Source: Streptomyces scabiei 87.22
Lineage (GTDB): Bacteria > Actinomycetota > Actinomycetes > Streptomycetales > Streptomycetaceae
Direction of reading: 5' to 3'
Assembly: GCF_000091305.1 (NCBI RefSeq)
Contig: NC_013929.1
Location: 6,386,001 to 6,450,000, forward strand
DNA: 64,000 nt
Shown here: piece after piece, positions 19,010 to 26,551 of the stretch
Position numbering within the stretch: the first letter of the stretch is position 1
Layout of the letters: each line of letters starts with the position of its first letter
The notes under the pieces: model-generated
What the model was told of the DNA's origin: nothing
Seen by the model: the letters and a program-made list of their open reading frames with translations, nothing else
Database searches by the model: none
Position numbers and translations under genes: made by a program

Positions 19010-19050
19010 GGGGGTGGGGCGGGAAGTGGGGCGGGGCGGGGCGAGGCAAA

Positions 19051-19088
19051 CGAGAGAGGCCCCTCGCTTGCGCGAGGGGCCTCTCTCG
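19051..19088 (-). terminator. Perfect 17-bp stem-loop downstream of tRNA-Lys (copy 2)
   Basis: CGAGAGAGGCCCCTCGC and its exact complement flank a TTGC loop. It lies immediately 3' of the minus-strand tRNA-Lys and also follows the metalloprotease gene, so it can serve as a bidirectional terminator. It is unlike the hairpin after the first tRNA-Lys copy. Confidence 0.85.
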
Positions 19089-19094
19089 TGTCGT

Positions 19095-19167
19095 GCGCCG
19101 CCAGGGACTCGAACCCCGGACCCGCTGATTAAGAGTCAGCTGCTCTAACCAACTGAGCTAGCGGCGC
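19095..19167 (-). tRNA. tRNA-Lys (anticodon CTT), second copy
   Basis: Identical in all 73 nt to the tRNA-Lys at 7491-7563. Its 5' ten bases overlap the end of the upstream prim-pol-like gene on the same strand, so it is probably co-transcribed and processed from that mRNA, or has a promoter inside that gene. Confidence 0.97.
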
Positions 19168-19835
19168 CTGCTGACGTCGTAGACCTTAGCACCCTGATCG
19201 GTGGGAGGAAAAATCGATACGCGCACGGTCGCACGGGCGCTCGCGCGGGCTGCCCGGACGGCCGCCCAGAGCAGTACCTCGGGCCCCGGAAGCCAAGGTC
19301 GGAGGGTGTCCGGGGCGACGAGCCAGCGTGATCCGAGGCGGCTCGTCCCGGGCGCGTCCGGTGTGCCGCCGCGGCCCTCGCCGGCGCCGGTTCCACCGTC
19401 CTCGGGCTCGGTGCGGAGCACGGCGGGAACGGTCACCGCGTCGCCCGTGCCGTGACAGAGCAGGGGAGGGACGGCGCCGGTACGGCCCGGGGCGCCCCAC
19501 TCCTCCCACGCCAGCAGGGTGGGCAGCCGGTGGGCGGTGCCGGGGGAGGCGAACAGCAGCATGCGCCCCCGGTAGACGGCGACCGGGCCCGAGCCGGGGC
19601 CCTCGTCCCACAGCCGGTCCAGCATGCGCCGCCCGAAGATCGCCGGCACGCTGACGACGTCGAAGACGGACCCGCACGGCAGCACCACCGGCGCCGAGGG
19701 CCGCTCCTCCCACAGCGTCAGGGTGCTGCGCGGATACGTTCCTGCCGAGGCCAGCCACGCCGCCCCGTCCGCCGTGACCCCCGCGACGTCGTCCCCGTCC
19801 TGCGGGTACCTGCCCGTCCCCACTCCAGCGCTCAT
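19158..19835 (-). CDS. Bifunctional primase/polymerase N-terminal-domain-like protein
   Basis: 225 aa from the ATG at 19835. GGAGG there is only 1 nt away, so the start is uncertain; an ATG at 19931 extends the frame. Visible blocks are WLASAGTYPRSTLTLWEE, VVLPCGSVFDVVSVPAIFG and LLFASPGTAHRLP, which resemble the prim-pol N-terminal family annotated in streptomycetes. I do not see a full set of catalytic acidic residues, so activity is doubtful. Its stop codon lies inside tRNA-Lys. Downstream of the nuclease/helicase genes, it could belong to the same DNA-processing locus. Confidence 0.65.
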   Translation of the reverse strand: MSAGVGTGRYPQDGDDVAGVTADGAAWLASAGTYPRSTLTLWEERPSAPVVLPCGSVFDVVSVPAIFGRRMLDRLWDEGPGSGPVAVYRGRMLLFASPGTAHRLPTLLAWEEWGAPGRTGAVPPLLCHGTGDAVTVPAVLRTEPEDGGTGAGEGRGGTPDAPGTSRLGSRWLVAPDTLRPWLPGPEVLLWAAVRAARASARATVRVSIFPPTDQGAKVYDVSRRR

Positions 19836-19991
19836 GCCTCCAGGTCTACCGCCCGTGAGCGCCCGACCCCGGGCGGTTGCCGGAAACTGGGACGTGAGGG
19901 GGGCAAGTGGGGTATCTTGCCCGCTCGGCATATGCCAGGAGCTGTTTCGCGCCCACCGCTGCCGCTGCCGCCCGGCCCGGAGGGGCGACGG

Positions 19992-20354
19992 TCAGAGGGA
20001 CTCCGGCCCGCTCGCGTCCCGCCCCCGCTGCAGTTCCCGTCCGTACTCCACCATCTTCTTGGCGTAGTCCTCGGTCCACTCCGCGCGTTCCGCGATGTCC
20101 GCCGGAGTCAGCCGGTCGAACCGTCGGGGGTCCGCCAGCTGCGCCGCCGCGATCGCCTGGAACTCCACGGCCCGGTCCGCCGCCGCCCGGAACGCCTGCG
20201 CCAGCTCCGTCGCCCGCGACAGCAGCGCCCGGGGATCGTCGATCGACTCCAGGTCGAAGAAGTGCTCGGGATCGCCGGCCGCTTCCGCCGGCTCGAAGAG
20301 CAGGGGCGCGGGGCGTAGCCGCGGTTCGTTCCGACGCGGCGTGGGCTCCGCCAT
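19992..20354 (-). CDS. Small conserved protein of unknown function
   Basis: 120 aa from the ATG at 20354, with a strong GGAGGAG 6 nt upstream. It is acidic and helix-prone in the middle (ALLSRATELAQAFRAAADRA) with no membrane segment. The C-terminal half (LTPADIAERAEWTEDYAKKM) looks like a short structured domain. No known family is recognised. It lies 223 bp downstream of the helicase and 156 bp upstream of the prim-pol-like gene on the same strand, so it may share their transcript. Confidence 0.7.
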   Translation of the reverse strand: MAEPTPRRNEPRLRPAPLLFEPAEAAGDPEHFFDLESIDDPRALLSRATELAQAFRAAADRAVEFQAIAAAQLADPRRFDRLTPADIAERAEWTEDYAKKMVEYGRELQRGRDASGPESL

Positions 20355-20577
20355 GTCTTCTCCTCCTCGTACGACGGTTCGGTGGGCCGGTCCCGGGGGT
20401 GTCCCGGGTGGAGGGCCACCGTCCATTGTCTCGTGACCGCGCAAGTGGGCACCGACCCTGCCCAGGCTTTCCATCCGCGGCCCCCCGCACACCTGCGCCC
20501 GGGAGCGCCGCCCCGCTCGCGTCCGCCGGAACGCCCCGTGCCACGCCCCCCGAGCCGGGCACCGGCATCCCGCGCGG

Positions 20578-21921
20578 TCAGGGCCGCAGGCTCACCCGGT
20601 GCTCGGACCAGTGGGCCCAGGTCGACATCATCGCCTCCCAGCCGTCCGGGAACTTCACGGTCACCCCCAGCTGCACGGGTTCGGTCGACGGATGGTCGTC
20701 GAGCAGGTCGTCGACTCCCGCCCGGCACACCACGATGCACGCGTGCCGGTGCCGGGAGGCGAGGACGCACAGCCGCCCGGTCTCCAGGTGGAACGCCGTG
20801 GCGTCCGGGCGGCCGGACAGCGGATGCAGGACGACCGTGACGTCGTACTCCCGCCCCTGCAGCCGGTTCGCCGTGTCCACGACCACGTCGGTGACGCCCA
20901 GCTCGGCCAGCGCCGCGCGCACCGCGGCGGCCTGGTCGCGGTGGGCCGTGCCGACGGCGATCCGGTCGGCGGTCAGCGGCACGGGCTCCTCGGACCGCTC
21001 GGAGACCGCCGCCCCGCCCCGGTCGAGCAGCCGCCGTACGACCAGGGCGACGGCGTGCACCGCCTCCGGGTCGGTGCGTGGCGTGTGCCGGGCCGGCAGC
21101 TCCAGCAGTCCCCAGCCCGACTCGGCCGCCTCGTCGATCACCCGGTCCGTACCGGAACCGTCCGACGGCACCGCGAACCCCAGCCGCCGGTCCCCGTGGT
21201 CCGTGCCGCTGCGGAACGGGGTGAAGGGATAGAACGCGTCCGACACCAGGGGCGCCGCCGACGCCGGGAGCCGCCAGGACACCGGCAGCCGGTGCTGGGG
21301 AAGGCCGGGGTTGTGCGCCAGCAGCGTCGACACCGCCGAGGCCGACGGGTCGTACGACAGCCCCGCCCACTGCTCGCTGCCCACGATCGCGAACGGGTCC
21401 AGCTGCCCGGGGTCGCCCACGAACAGCGCCCGCTCGAACAGCCCTGCCACGGCCAGCAGTGCGTCCGACCGCATCTGGTACGCCTCGTCGACGATCGCGT
21501 GCCGCCACGGCTCGACGCCCTTGACGTGCGCCCACTTCGCCGCCGTGGAGATCACCACGTCCAGCCCGGTCAGCTCGGCCGCCTTCGCCGACTTCCGTAC
21601 GTTGTCCAGCGTGTCCAGCGCCTTGTCGTACGGGTCGCTGTCGCTGCTGTGCAGCCGGCCGACGGGAAGGCCGGGCTCCTTCTCCGCGAGCCGGATCACC
21701 AGGTCGTCGACCTGCGCGTTCGTCTGCGCGATGACCATCAGCGGGCGCCCGGCGGAGGCGAGTTCGAGCGCCGCGCGGACGACGAGGGTCGACTTCCCGG
21801 CGCCGGGCGGCGAGTCGACGACGACACCGCGCGCGTCGCCGTGCAGCGTGTCGCGCAGGATGGCGTCGGTGGCACGGCCCGCCGCGGCCCCGGGGTCGAG
21901 CACGGCCTCGGTGGTGGTCAC
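20578..21921 (-). CDS. SF1 helicase-like AAA ATPase (Dna2/UPF1-type)
   Basis: 447 aa. The Walker A motif GAGKST is at residues 40-45. Motif Ia-like VIAQTNAQVDDL, a Walker B variant AIVDEAYQM and FVGDPGQLDPF (motif III) follow. QGREYDVTVVLHPLSG and LCVLASRHRHACIVV correspond to motifs V-VI. This is a compact SF1 core of the UPF1/Dna2 sort with little between motifs. The ATG overlaps the stop of the preceding 541-aa gene by 4 nt, so the two are made together. It probably translocates on or unwinds nucleic acid with the upstream nuclease. Confidence 0.8.
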   Translation of the reverse strand: MTTTEAVLDPGAAAGRATDAILRDTLHGDARGVVVDSPPGAGKSTLVVRAALELASAGRPLMVIAQTNAQVDDLVIRLAEKEPGLPVGRLHSSDSDPYDKALDTLDNVRKSAKAAELTGLDVVISTAAKWAHVKGVEPWRHAIVDEAYQMRSDALLAVAGLFERALFVGDPGQLDPFAIVGSEQWAGLSYDPSASAVSTLLAHNPGLPQHRLPVSWRLPASAAPLVSDAFYPFTPFRSGTDHGDRRLGFAVPSDGSGTDRVIDEAAESGWGLLELPARHTPRTDPEAVHAVALVVRRLLDRGGAAVSERSEEPVPLTADRIAVGTAHRDQAAAVRAALAELGVTDVVVDTANRLQGREYDVTVVLHPLSGRPDATAFHLETGRLCVLASRHRHACIVVCRAGVDDLLDDHPSTEPVQLGVTVKFPDGWEAMMSTWAHWSEHRVSLRP

Positions 21922-23543
21922 AGCACGTCCTCCTCAGTCACCGGGTCCGGCAGCGGCACGGCGTCGGGCTCACCCGGCGGCCCCCCGTGCGTCCACGGGG
22001 TGTCCTCCGGGTCCGGCAGCTTCGCCCCGCCCCGCTGGTCGTGCTCGAACAGGGTGAAACAGAGCGCGTCGCCCTTCTCGGGGACCGACCCCGCCTCCGG
22101 CTCCTTGCCCCGCCCCATCCGGTCCATGATCCGCAGCACCAGGAGGCCGCCGTCCGGGCCCCCGCCCGCAGTGTCCCCCTCGTACCCCTCGTACCCCACG
22201 AACTCGGCCGTCTGCGGCTTCCCGCCCAGCGAGCGGTACACCTTCGCGCGCTCCCCGAGATGCGGCCGGTCCCCCGTGCGCACGGTGACCAGGGGCCGCG
22301 GGCTCGGCCGCTTGCTCTCGCTGTACGCCATCACGACGTCCGTGACCTCACCGGAGAACGCCTCCCCGGCCAGCCGCCGCCCGGCCATGACGAGCGGGTC
22401 GTCCAGGGCCTCCTGGGCGTCCAGCCGGGCCTGCTCCCGCTCGCGCGCGGCCAGCTTGTTCGCGGCGGTGACCGCGTCGTCGATCCGGGGCTGCGGTGGT
22501 TCCCCGGCGACGATCCGGTCCCGGTGGCCGGTGAAGGACCAGCGGTCGCGGGTCCACCGGTCGGCCGCGTGGGCGCCCTCCGGCAGGGCGCGCAGCAGGT
22601 CCAGTCCGTGCCAGACCGCGTCCCAGGTGGGCCGGGTGCGGCTCTCGACCAGGGCGCGGATCTCCCGCTCGGCCGCGGTCAGCGCCCCCAGCCGGTCGTC
22701 CGCCTCCAGACCGTCCTCGGCGGCGGCCAGGGCGAGCCGCGCCCGGTCGTACCGCTCGACGGCCGGGGCCAGCAGCTTGTTGTCGAAGGCCGGGTCGGTC
22801 GCGGGCCCGGCGGGCGGGCACAGCAACTGCCCCTCGGCGTCCCGCGCCAGCTCGGCCCGCCGCGCCGCAGCCTCGCCCGACTCCCCTTCCGGGGGGTCGA
22901 TCCAGGCCAGCAGCGATGCCAGATGCTGGTCCTCCACCCCGGACTGGCCGGTCGCCCAGTGCCGCGACAGCAGGTCGGTGAGCGCGAGCAGCAGCGAGGA
23001 GCCCGGCACCCGCGCGCGTTCCCCGAAGTGCGTGAGCCACCGCCCGAGCAGCGGCACGCGCGGCGGCGCCGGATACGGCGCCTCGGGGTCCTGCTCGGCG
23101 GTGCGCCGGAACCGCGTGGAGCGCCCGAGGAGCCGTACGAGGTCGATGCCCGTCCGGCTCGGCAGGATCAACTGCGGGGCGTCCGCGCACAGTTCTACCT
23201 CGACCTTGACCCGCTTGCCGGTCTCCGGGTCGGTCTCGGCACGTTCGGCCGTCTCCACCACGTCTGCGTAGGAGTCCACGTACGGCAGCACGATGTCCGC
23301 CAGCTCGGCCAGGAACGCGAACCGCAGGTCACGGTCCCGGGGCTGGGGCACCACCAGCAGCCGGGGCGCGTCCCGGTCGGTGCCGACGAGCGCGCCGAGC
23401 GGGGCCCCGGCCTCACCGGCGGTGGTCAGCGGCACGAGGACGAGCGGGCGGTCCGAGAGATGCCGGTGCAGGACGGTGGCCGCGGGCTGGGCGCGGCCGG
23501 AGCTGACGGCTTCGAGACGGGCGAGGGTGGCGATCAGCGACAC
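21918..23543 (-). CDS. Unknown 541-aa protein between nuclease and helicase
   Basis: GTG at 23543 with GGGAGGG 6 nt upstream. It overlaps the nuclease gene by 10 bp and the helicase gene by 4 bp. No recognised domain or membrane segment. The central part is helical and charged (DRLGALTAAEREIRALVESR; ANKLAAREREQARLDAQEAL). The C-terminal ~150 residues look beta-rich (PLVTVRTGDRP, TAEFVGYEGYEGD, GLLVLRIMDRMGRGKEPEAG), with a GDAL.FTLFEHD ending that could be an OB/barrel-like module. The strict coupling to both neighbours suggests a structural or nucleic-acid-binding subunit of the same machine. That role is inferred. Confidence 0.75.
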   Translation of the reverse strand: MSLIATLARLEAVSSGRAQPAATVLHRHLSDRPLVLVPLTTAGEAGAPLGALVGTDRDAPRLLVVPQPRDRDLRFAFLAELADIVLPYVDSYADVVETAERAETDPETGKRVKVEVELCADAPQLILPSRTGIDLVRLLGRSTRFRRTAEQDPEAPYPAPPRVPLLGRWLTHFGERARVPGSSLLLALTDLLSRHWATGQSGVEDQHLASLLAWIDPPEGESGEAAARRAELARDAEGQLLCPPAGPATDPAFDNKLLAPAVERYDRARLALAAAEDGLEADDRLGALTAAEREIRALVESRTRPTWDAVWHGLDLLRALPEGAHAADRWTRDRWSFTGHRDRIVAGEPPQPRIDDAVTAANKLAAREREQARLDAQEALDDPLVMAGRRLAGEAFSGEVTDVVMAYSESKRPSPRPLVTVRTGDRPHLGERAKVYRSLGGKPQTAEFVGYEGYEGDTAGGGPDGGLLVLRIMDRMGRGKEPEAGSVPEKGDALCFTLFEHDQRGGAKLPDPEDTPWTHGGPPGEPDAVPLPDPVTEEDVL

Positions 23544-24739
23544 GCGGCGCCCTCCCGGGCGGCGCCCGCGGTGGCGAGCGCCTCCGCCCGCAGCTCCGCC
23601 GCCCTGCGCAGCGCGGCCACGGCGGGGTCGTCCGGGTCCCCGGCCCGGCCGTGGGCCGCGGCCAGGACCTCGTCGACCGTGGTGAGACCGCCCAGCTCGG
23701 CGCGCGCGGCCCGGCCGAGCGAGGTCACCGCGCCCTCCGTGCGGGAACGGGCCCGGCAGTGGAAGGCCAGCTCGCAGGCGGCGAGGCACTCGGGGGCGTA
23801 ACTGGCGGACAGTGCCTCGACGGCGGTCGTCAGCCGTTCCCGGGGCAGGTCCGTGGCGAAGCAGGTGCCCTCGGGGAGGGTGTCCGCGATCTCCTCGATG
23901 CGGGTCAGCCGGGCCAGCTGGCGGCGGGTGACCGCCCGTTGCCTGCGGATGTCCACGGCGGCGGCCGCCGGGAGGTTGGTGAAGTCCTTGGGGCAGACCA
24001 GCAGCACCCGGTGGCGCACCTCGGGCACGGGGGCGCCCCCGCCCGTCTCGCCGCCGAGCCGGGCGGCGACCTCCTCCAGCGCCAGCACGTACACCGCGGA
24101 CTGGCGGGCCGCCGCGCCCACCTTCGCCGCGTCCGCCGAACCGTCGAGCATCGGGAAGGACTTGATCTCGACGACCGACCAGATGCCGTCGGGGTGGACC
24201 ACGACCGCGTCCGGCTCCAGGAACGCGGGCGTGCCCGCGACGTCGAGCGCGAGCATCGGGTGGTCGAGCAGCGTCCAGCCGCCGGTCTCCGTGGCCTCGC
24301 GCAGCGCCAGTGCCGTACGGGCGGTGCGGCCCTCGGGGCCCACGGCCGTGAGGTCGGGGACCGAGGCCGACACCGGCGGCCCGGCGCCGGGGTCCAGTCT
24401 CTCGTGCACCAGCCGCAGCAGTTCCGCGCCGCCGTCCGCCTTGACGCGGGCCTCGAAGGCGTTGCCCCGCATGAAGGCGAACTGGGACTGGCCGAAGGCG
24501 GAGGGCGAGCCGAGCGCGTCGGCCAGCACCGCCTTGTTCACCCCCGCGCCGTCCAGCAGCGCGCGGCGCTCACAGCCCGGGTTGGCCGCGAGCGCGGCGA
24601 GGGCGCGCGCGTCCAGCGCCTTCGGGGGGACCTCGGGTCCGCGCAGCTCAGCGAGCCGCTGCCGCAGCCCCGTCGCCCGCCTCCGCGGGGACGGCACCCG
24701 GCTCGGGCTCGGTGATCCGCTGCCGTGGAATTCGCTCAC
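23534..24739 (-). CDS. RecB/Cas4-like PD-(D/E)XK nuclease, possible Fe-S
   Basis: 401 aa from the GTG at 24739; a GTG at 24778 is also in frame. The nuclease core is seen as Asp177 (EPDAVVV) and Glu191-x-Lys193 (VVEIKSF), followed by AARQSAVYVLALEEV, the motif IV-like Q/Y helix of RecB-type nucleases. Cysteines at 56 and at 318, 322 and 328 (C-x3-C-x5-C) resemble the four-Cys Fe-S set of Cas4/AddB/Dna2 nucleases, though that spacing differs from the usual C-x2-C. It is the first of three coupled genes with the unknown protein and the SF1 helicase. DNA end processing is likely; repair versus phage defence is open. Confidence 0.72.
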   Translation of the reverse strand: MSEFHGSGSPSPSRVPSPRRRATGLRQRLAELRGPEVPPKALDARALAALAANPGCERRALLDGAGVNKAVLADALGSPSAFGQSQFAFMRGNAFEARVKADGGAELLRLVHERLDPGAGPPVSASVPDLTAVGPEGRTARTALALREATETGGWTLLDHPMLALDVAGTPAFLEPDAVVVHPDGIWSVVEIKSFPMLDGSADAAKVGAAARQSAVYVLALEEVAARLGGETGGGAPVPEVRHRVLLVCPKDFTNLPAAAAVDIRRQRAVTRRQLARLTRIEEIADTLPEGTCFATDLPRERLTTAVEALSASYAPECLAACELAFHCRARSRTEGAVTSLGRAARAELGGLTTVDEVLAAAHGRAGDPDDPAVAALRRAAELRAEALATAGAAREGAACR

Positions 24740-25691
24740 CCGGGGAAGTCTGGCACTCCCCACTGACAATGGGGGCACCCGAGCCCCGCGAGGCCGTGGT
24801 GGCGGGAGTGACGGACTCCTCCGCGCGCCGCCCGCCGGCGCCGCCGGACCGGTCCCCGGCCGCCGTGCCCGCCGCCGTCGCGAGACCGAGCGCGGCCCGG
24901 CACCGGTCGGCGATCCGCAGCACCAGCGGGGTCAGCAGCAGACCGACGCCCATCACGGCGGCGCCCGCCGCCGCGTCGAGGAAGTAGTGGTTGGCGGTGC
25001 CCATCACCACGATCGTGGTGATCAGCGGGTACGCCACGGCGGCCGTCCGTACGAGGCGCGAGCCGCTGCCGAGGCGCCAGAGGATCACCCCGCACCACAG
25101 GGCCCAGCCGACGTGCAGACTCGGCATCGCCGCGTACTGGTTGGTCATGCCGCCCAGGCCCCGGGGGGCGCTGGCCTCGCCGCCCCACCAGCCCCAGGAG
25201 CTGTACTGGGCCATCGTGTCGACGAAGCCGTGGGACGGGTCGAGCAGCCGGGGCGGGCAGGTGGGGAGCAGGGTGAACCCGATGAGGCCGATGAAGGTGG
25301 AGGTCAGCAGCCAGGTGCGGGCCGCGCGGTAGCGCACGGCGCGGGACCGGAACAGCCACACCAGGATCGCGGGCGTCACCAGGTAGTGCAGCGACGCGTA
25401 CCAGAAGTCGGCGGGTATCCCGATCCAGGGCTCCCGCGTGAACAGCCGGTTCAGCGGATGCTCGGCGTTCAGCCACAGGGCCTTCTCGAACCGCAGGATC
25501 GCCAGGCCGTGGTCGACGGCGTGGGCGGTGTCACCGCGCGCCAGGAGCCGGCCGCCCGAGTACGCCCCGTACACCAGCAGGAGCAGCGGCAGCTCGGTCC
25601 ACCACCGGGCCCGCGCGGTCGGAGCCTCCTCGGTAACCGGTGCGCCGGTCCTTCTGTCAACCGGTGCCTCGGTCGCCTCGGTCTGCGGCAT
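24648..25691 (-). CDS. PAP2-family membrane phosphatase
   Basis: 347 aa with GGAGG 7 nt before the ATG at 25691. It has several membrane segments (ELPLLLLVYGAYSGG, YLVTPAILVWLF, LLTSTFIGLIGFTLLPTCPP, AAGAAVMGVGLLLTPLVL). The catalytic motifs AMPSLHVGW and HYFLDAAAG match the PAP2 / inositol-phosphoryl transferase group. It likely acts on a phospholipid or isoprenoid phosphate. The polar Ala/Gly-rich C-terminus overlaps the nuclease gene by about 92 bp in another frame on the same strand. The true end or the nuclease start may therefore need revision. Confidence 0.85.
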   Translation of the reverse strand: MPQTEATEAPVDRRTGAPVTEEAPTARARWWTELPLLLLVYGAYSGGRLLARGDTAHAVDHGLAILRFEKALWLNAEHPLNRLFTREPWIGIPADFWYASLHYLVTPAILVWLFRSRAVRYRAARTWLLTSTFIGLIGFTLLPTCPPRLLDPSHGFVDTMAQYSSWGWWGGEASAPRGLGGMTNQYAAMPSLHVGWALWCGVILWRLGSGSRLVRTAAVAYPLITTIVVMGTANHYFLDAAAGAAVMGVGLLLTPLVLRIADRCRAALGLATAAGTAAGDRSGGAGGRRAEESVTPATTASRGSGAPIVSGECQTSPGERIPRQRITEPEPGAVPAEAGDGAAAAAR

Positions 25692-25911
25692 CCGACGTCC
25701 TCCCCCATCTGTGTGCCTCGGTGTGCACCTGTGTGCGGTGCTCGTCCGTACGCGGTGTTCATCCGTGCGTGGTGCTGCGGTGGCCCTTGTGCAAGACGAT
25801 GTCCAAGACGCAGGGATCGCCTCCCGGGTTGCCCTCCGACAGCCTGAGCGATGATGGAAGCATCCGCCTCCCTATTCTTCCTTCTCGCAGAAGGCCCCCG
25901 AAAGGTCGCTC

Positions 25912-26511
25912 ATGGCACCGCGCATCCTGCTGGCCCGGCACGGACAGACGGAATGGTCCCTGCTCGGGAAGCACACCGGCAGGACGGACATCCCGCTCCT
26001 CGAAGAGGGGCGGCGTGGTGCCAAGCTCCTCGGCGAGCGCCTGCACCGGGCCCCCCTGGACGGGCTGCCCGATGCCGACATCCGGACGAGTCCCCTCTCC
26101 CGCGCGCGTGAGACCTGCGATCTGGCGGGCTTCGGCGACCGCGCCACCGAGTGGGACACGCTGATGGAGGTGGACTACGGGGCGTACGAGGGGCTGACCC
26201 CGGCCGAGATCCAGGACTTCCGGCCCGGCTGGCTCATGTGGCGCGACGGCGTCCCCGAGGGGGAGACCCTGGAACAGCTCTCCGCGCGCGCGGACGAGGT
26301 CGTGGCGTGGGCCCGTTCCGCCGAGCGCGACGTCCTGGTCTTCGCCCACGGGCACGTCCTGCGCTCCATAGCCGCGCGCTGGCTCGGCCTCGACCTCGCC
26401 TTCGCCGCCCGGGTCCGCCTCAGCCCCACGTCCCTGTCGGTCCTCGGCTGGGCCTATGGCGACCCGGCGATCGAGTCCTGGAACGACACCGGGCACCTGG
26501 CGGGCCACTGA
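25912..26511 (+). CDS. Histidine phosphatase (phosphoglycerate-mutase-like)
   Basis: 199 aa with AAAGG upstream of the ATG. The RHG motif LARHGQTEWS carries the phosphohistidine. R...SPLSRARETC, the acid/base Glu in MEVDYGAYEGLT, and the second catalytic His in VFAHGHVLRSIAARW are present. It is a small soluble phosphatase of the cobC/PGM superfamily; the substrate is unknown. It is divergent from the PAP2 gene and convergent with the NsdA-like gene. Confidence 0.88.
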   Translation: MAPRILLARHGQTEWSLLGKHTGRTDIPLLEEGRRGAKLLGERLHRAPLDGLPDADIRTSPLSRARETCDLAGFGDRATEWDTLMEVDYGAYEGLTPAEIQDFRPGWLMWRDGVPEGETLEQLSARADEVVAWARSAERDVLVFAHGHVLRSIAARWLGLDLAFAARVRLSPTSLSVLGWAYGDPAIESWNDTGHLAGH

Positions 26512-26551
26512 CGCGACCCCGGCGGGCCGTCGCCGGACCCCGAGGACCGCT

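Noticed and set aside
20599..23801. Long plus-strand frames opposite the helicase and nuclease genes
   Set aside because: They are antisense shadows. The minus-strand proteins have Walker, nuclease and helicase motifs; the plus-strand products are Arg/Gly-rich without motifs.
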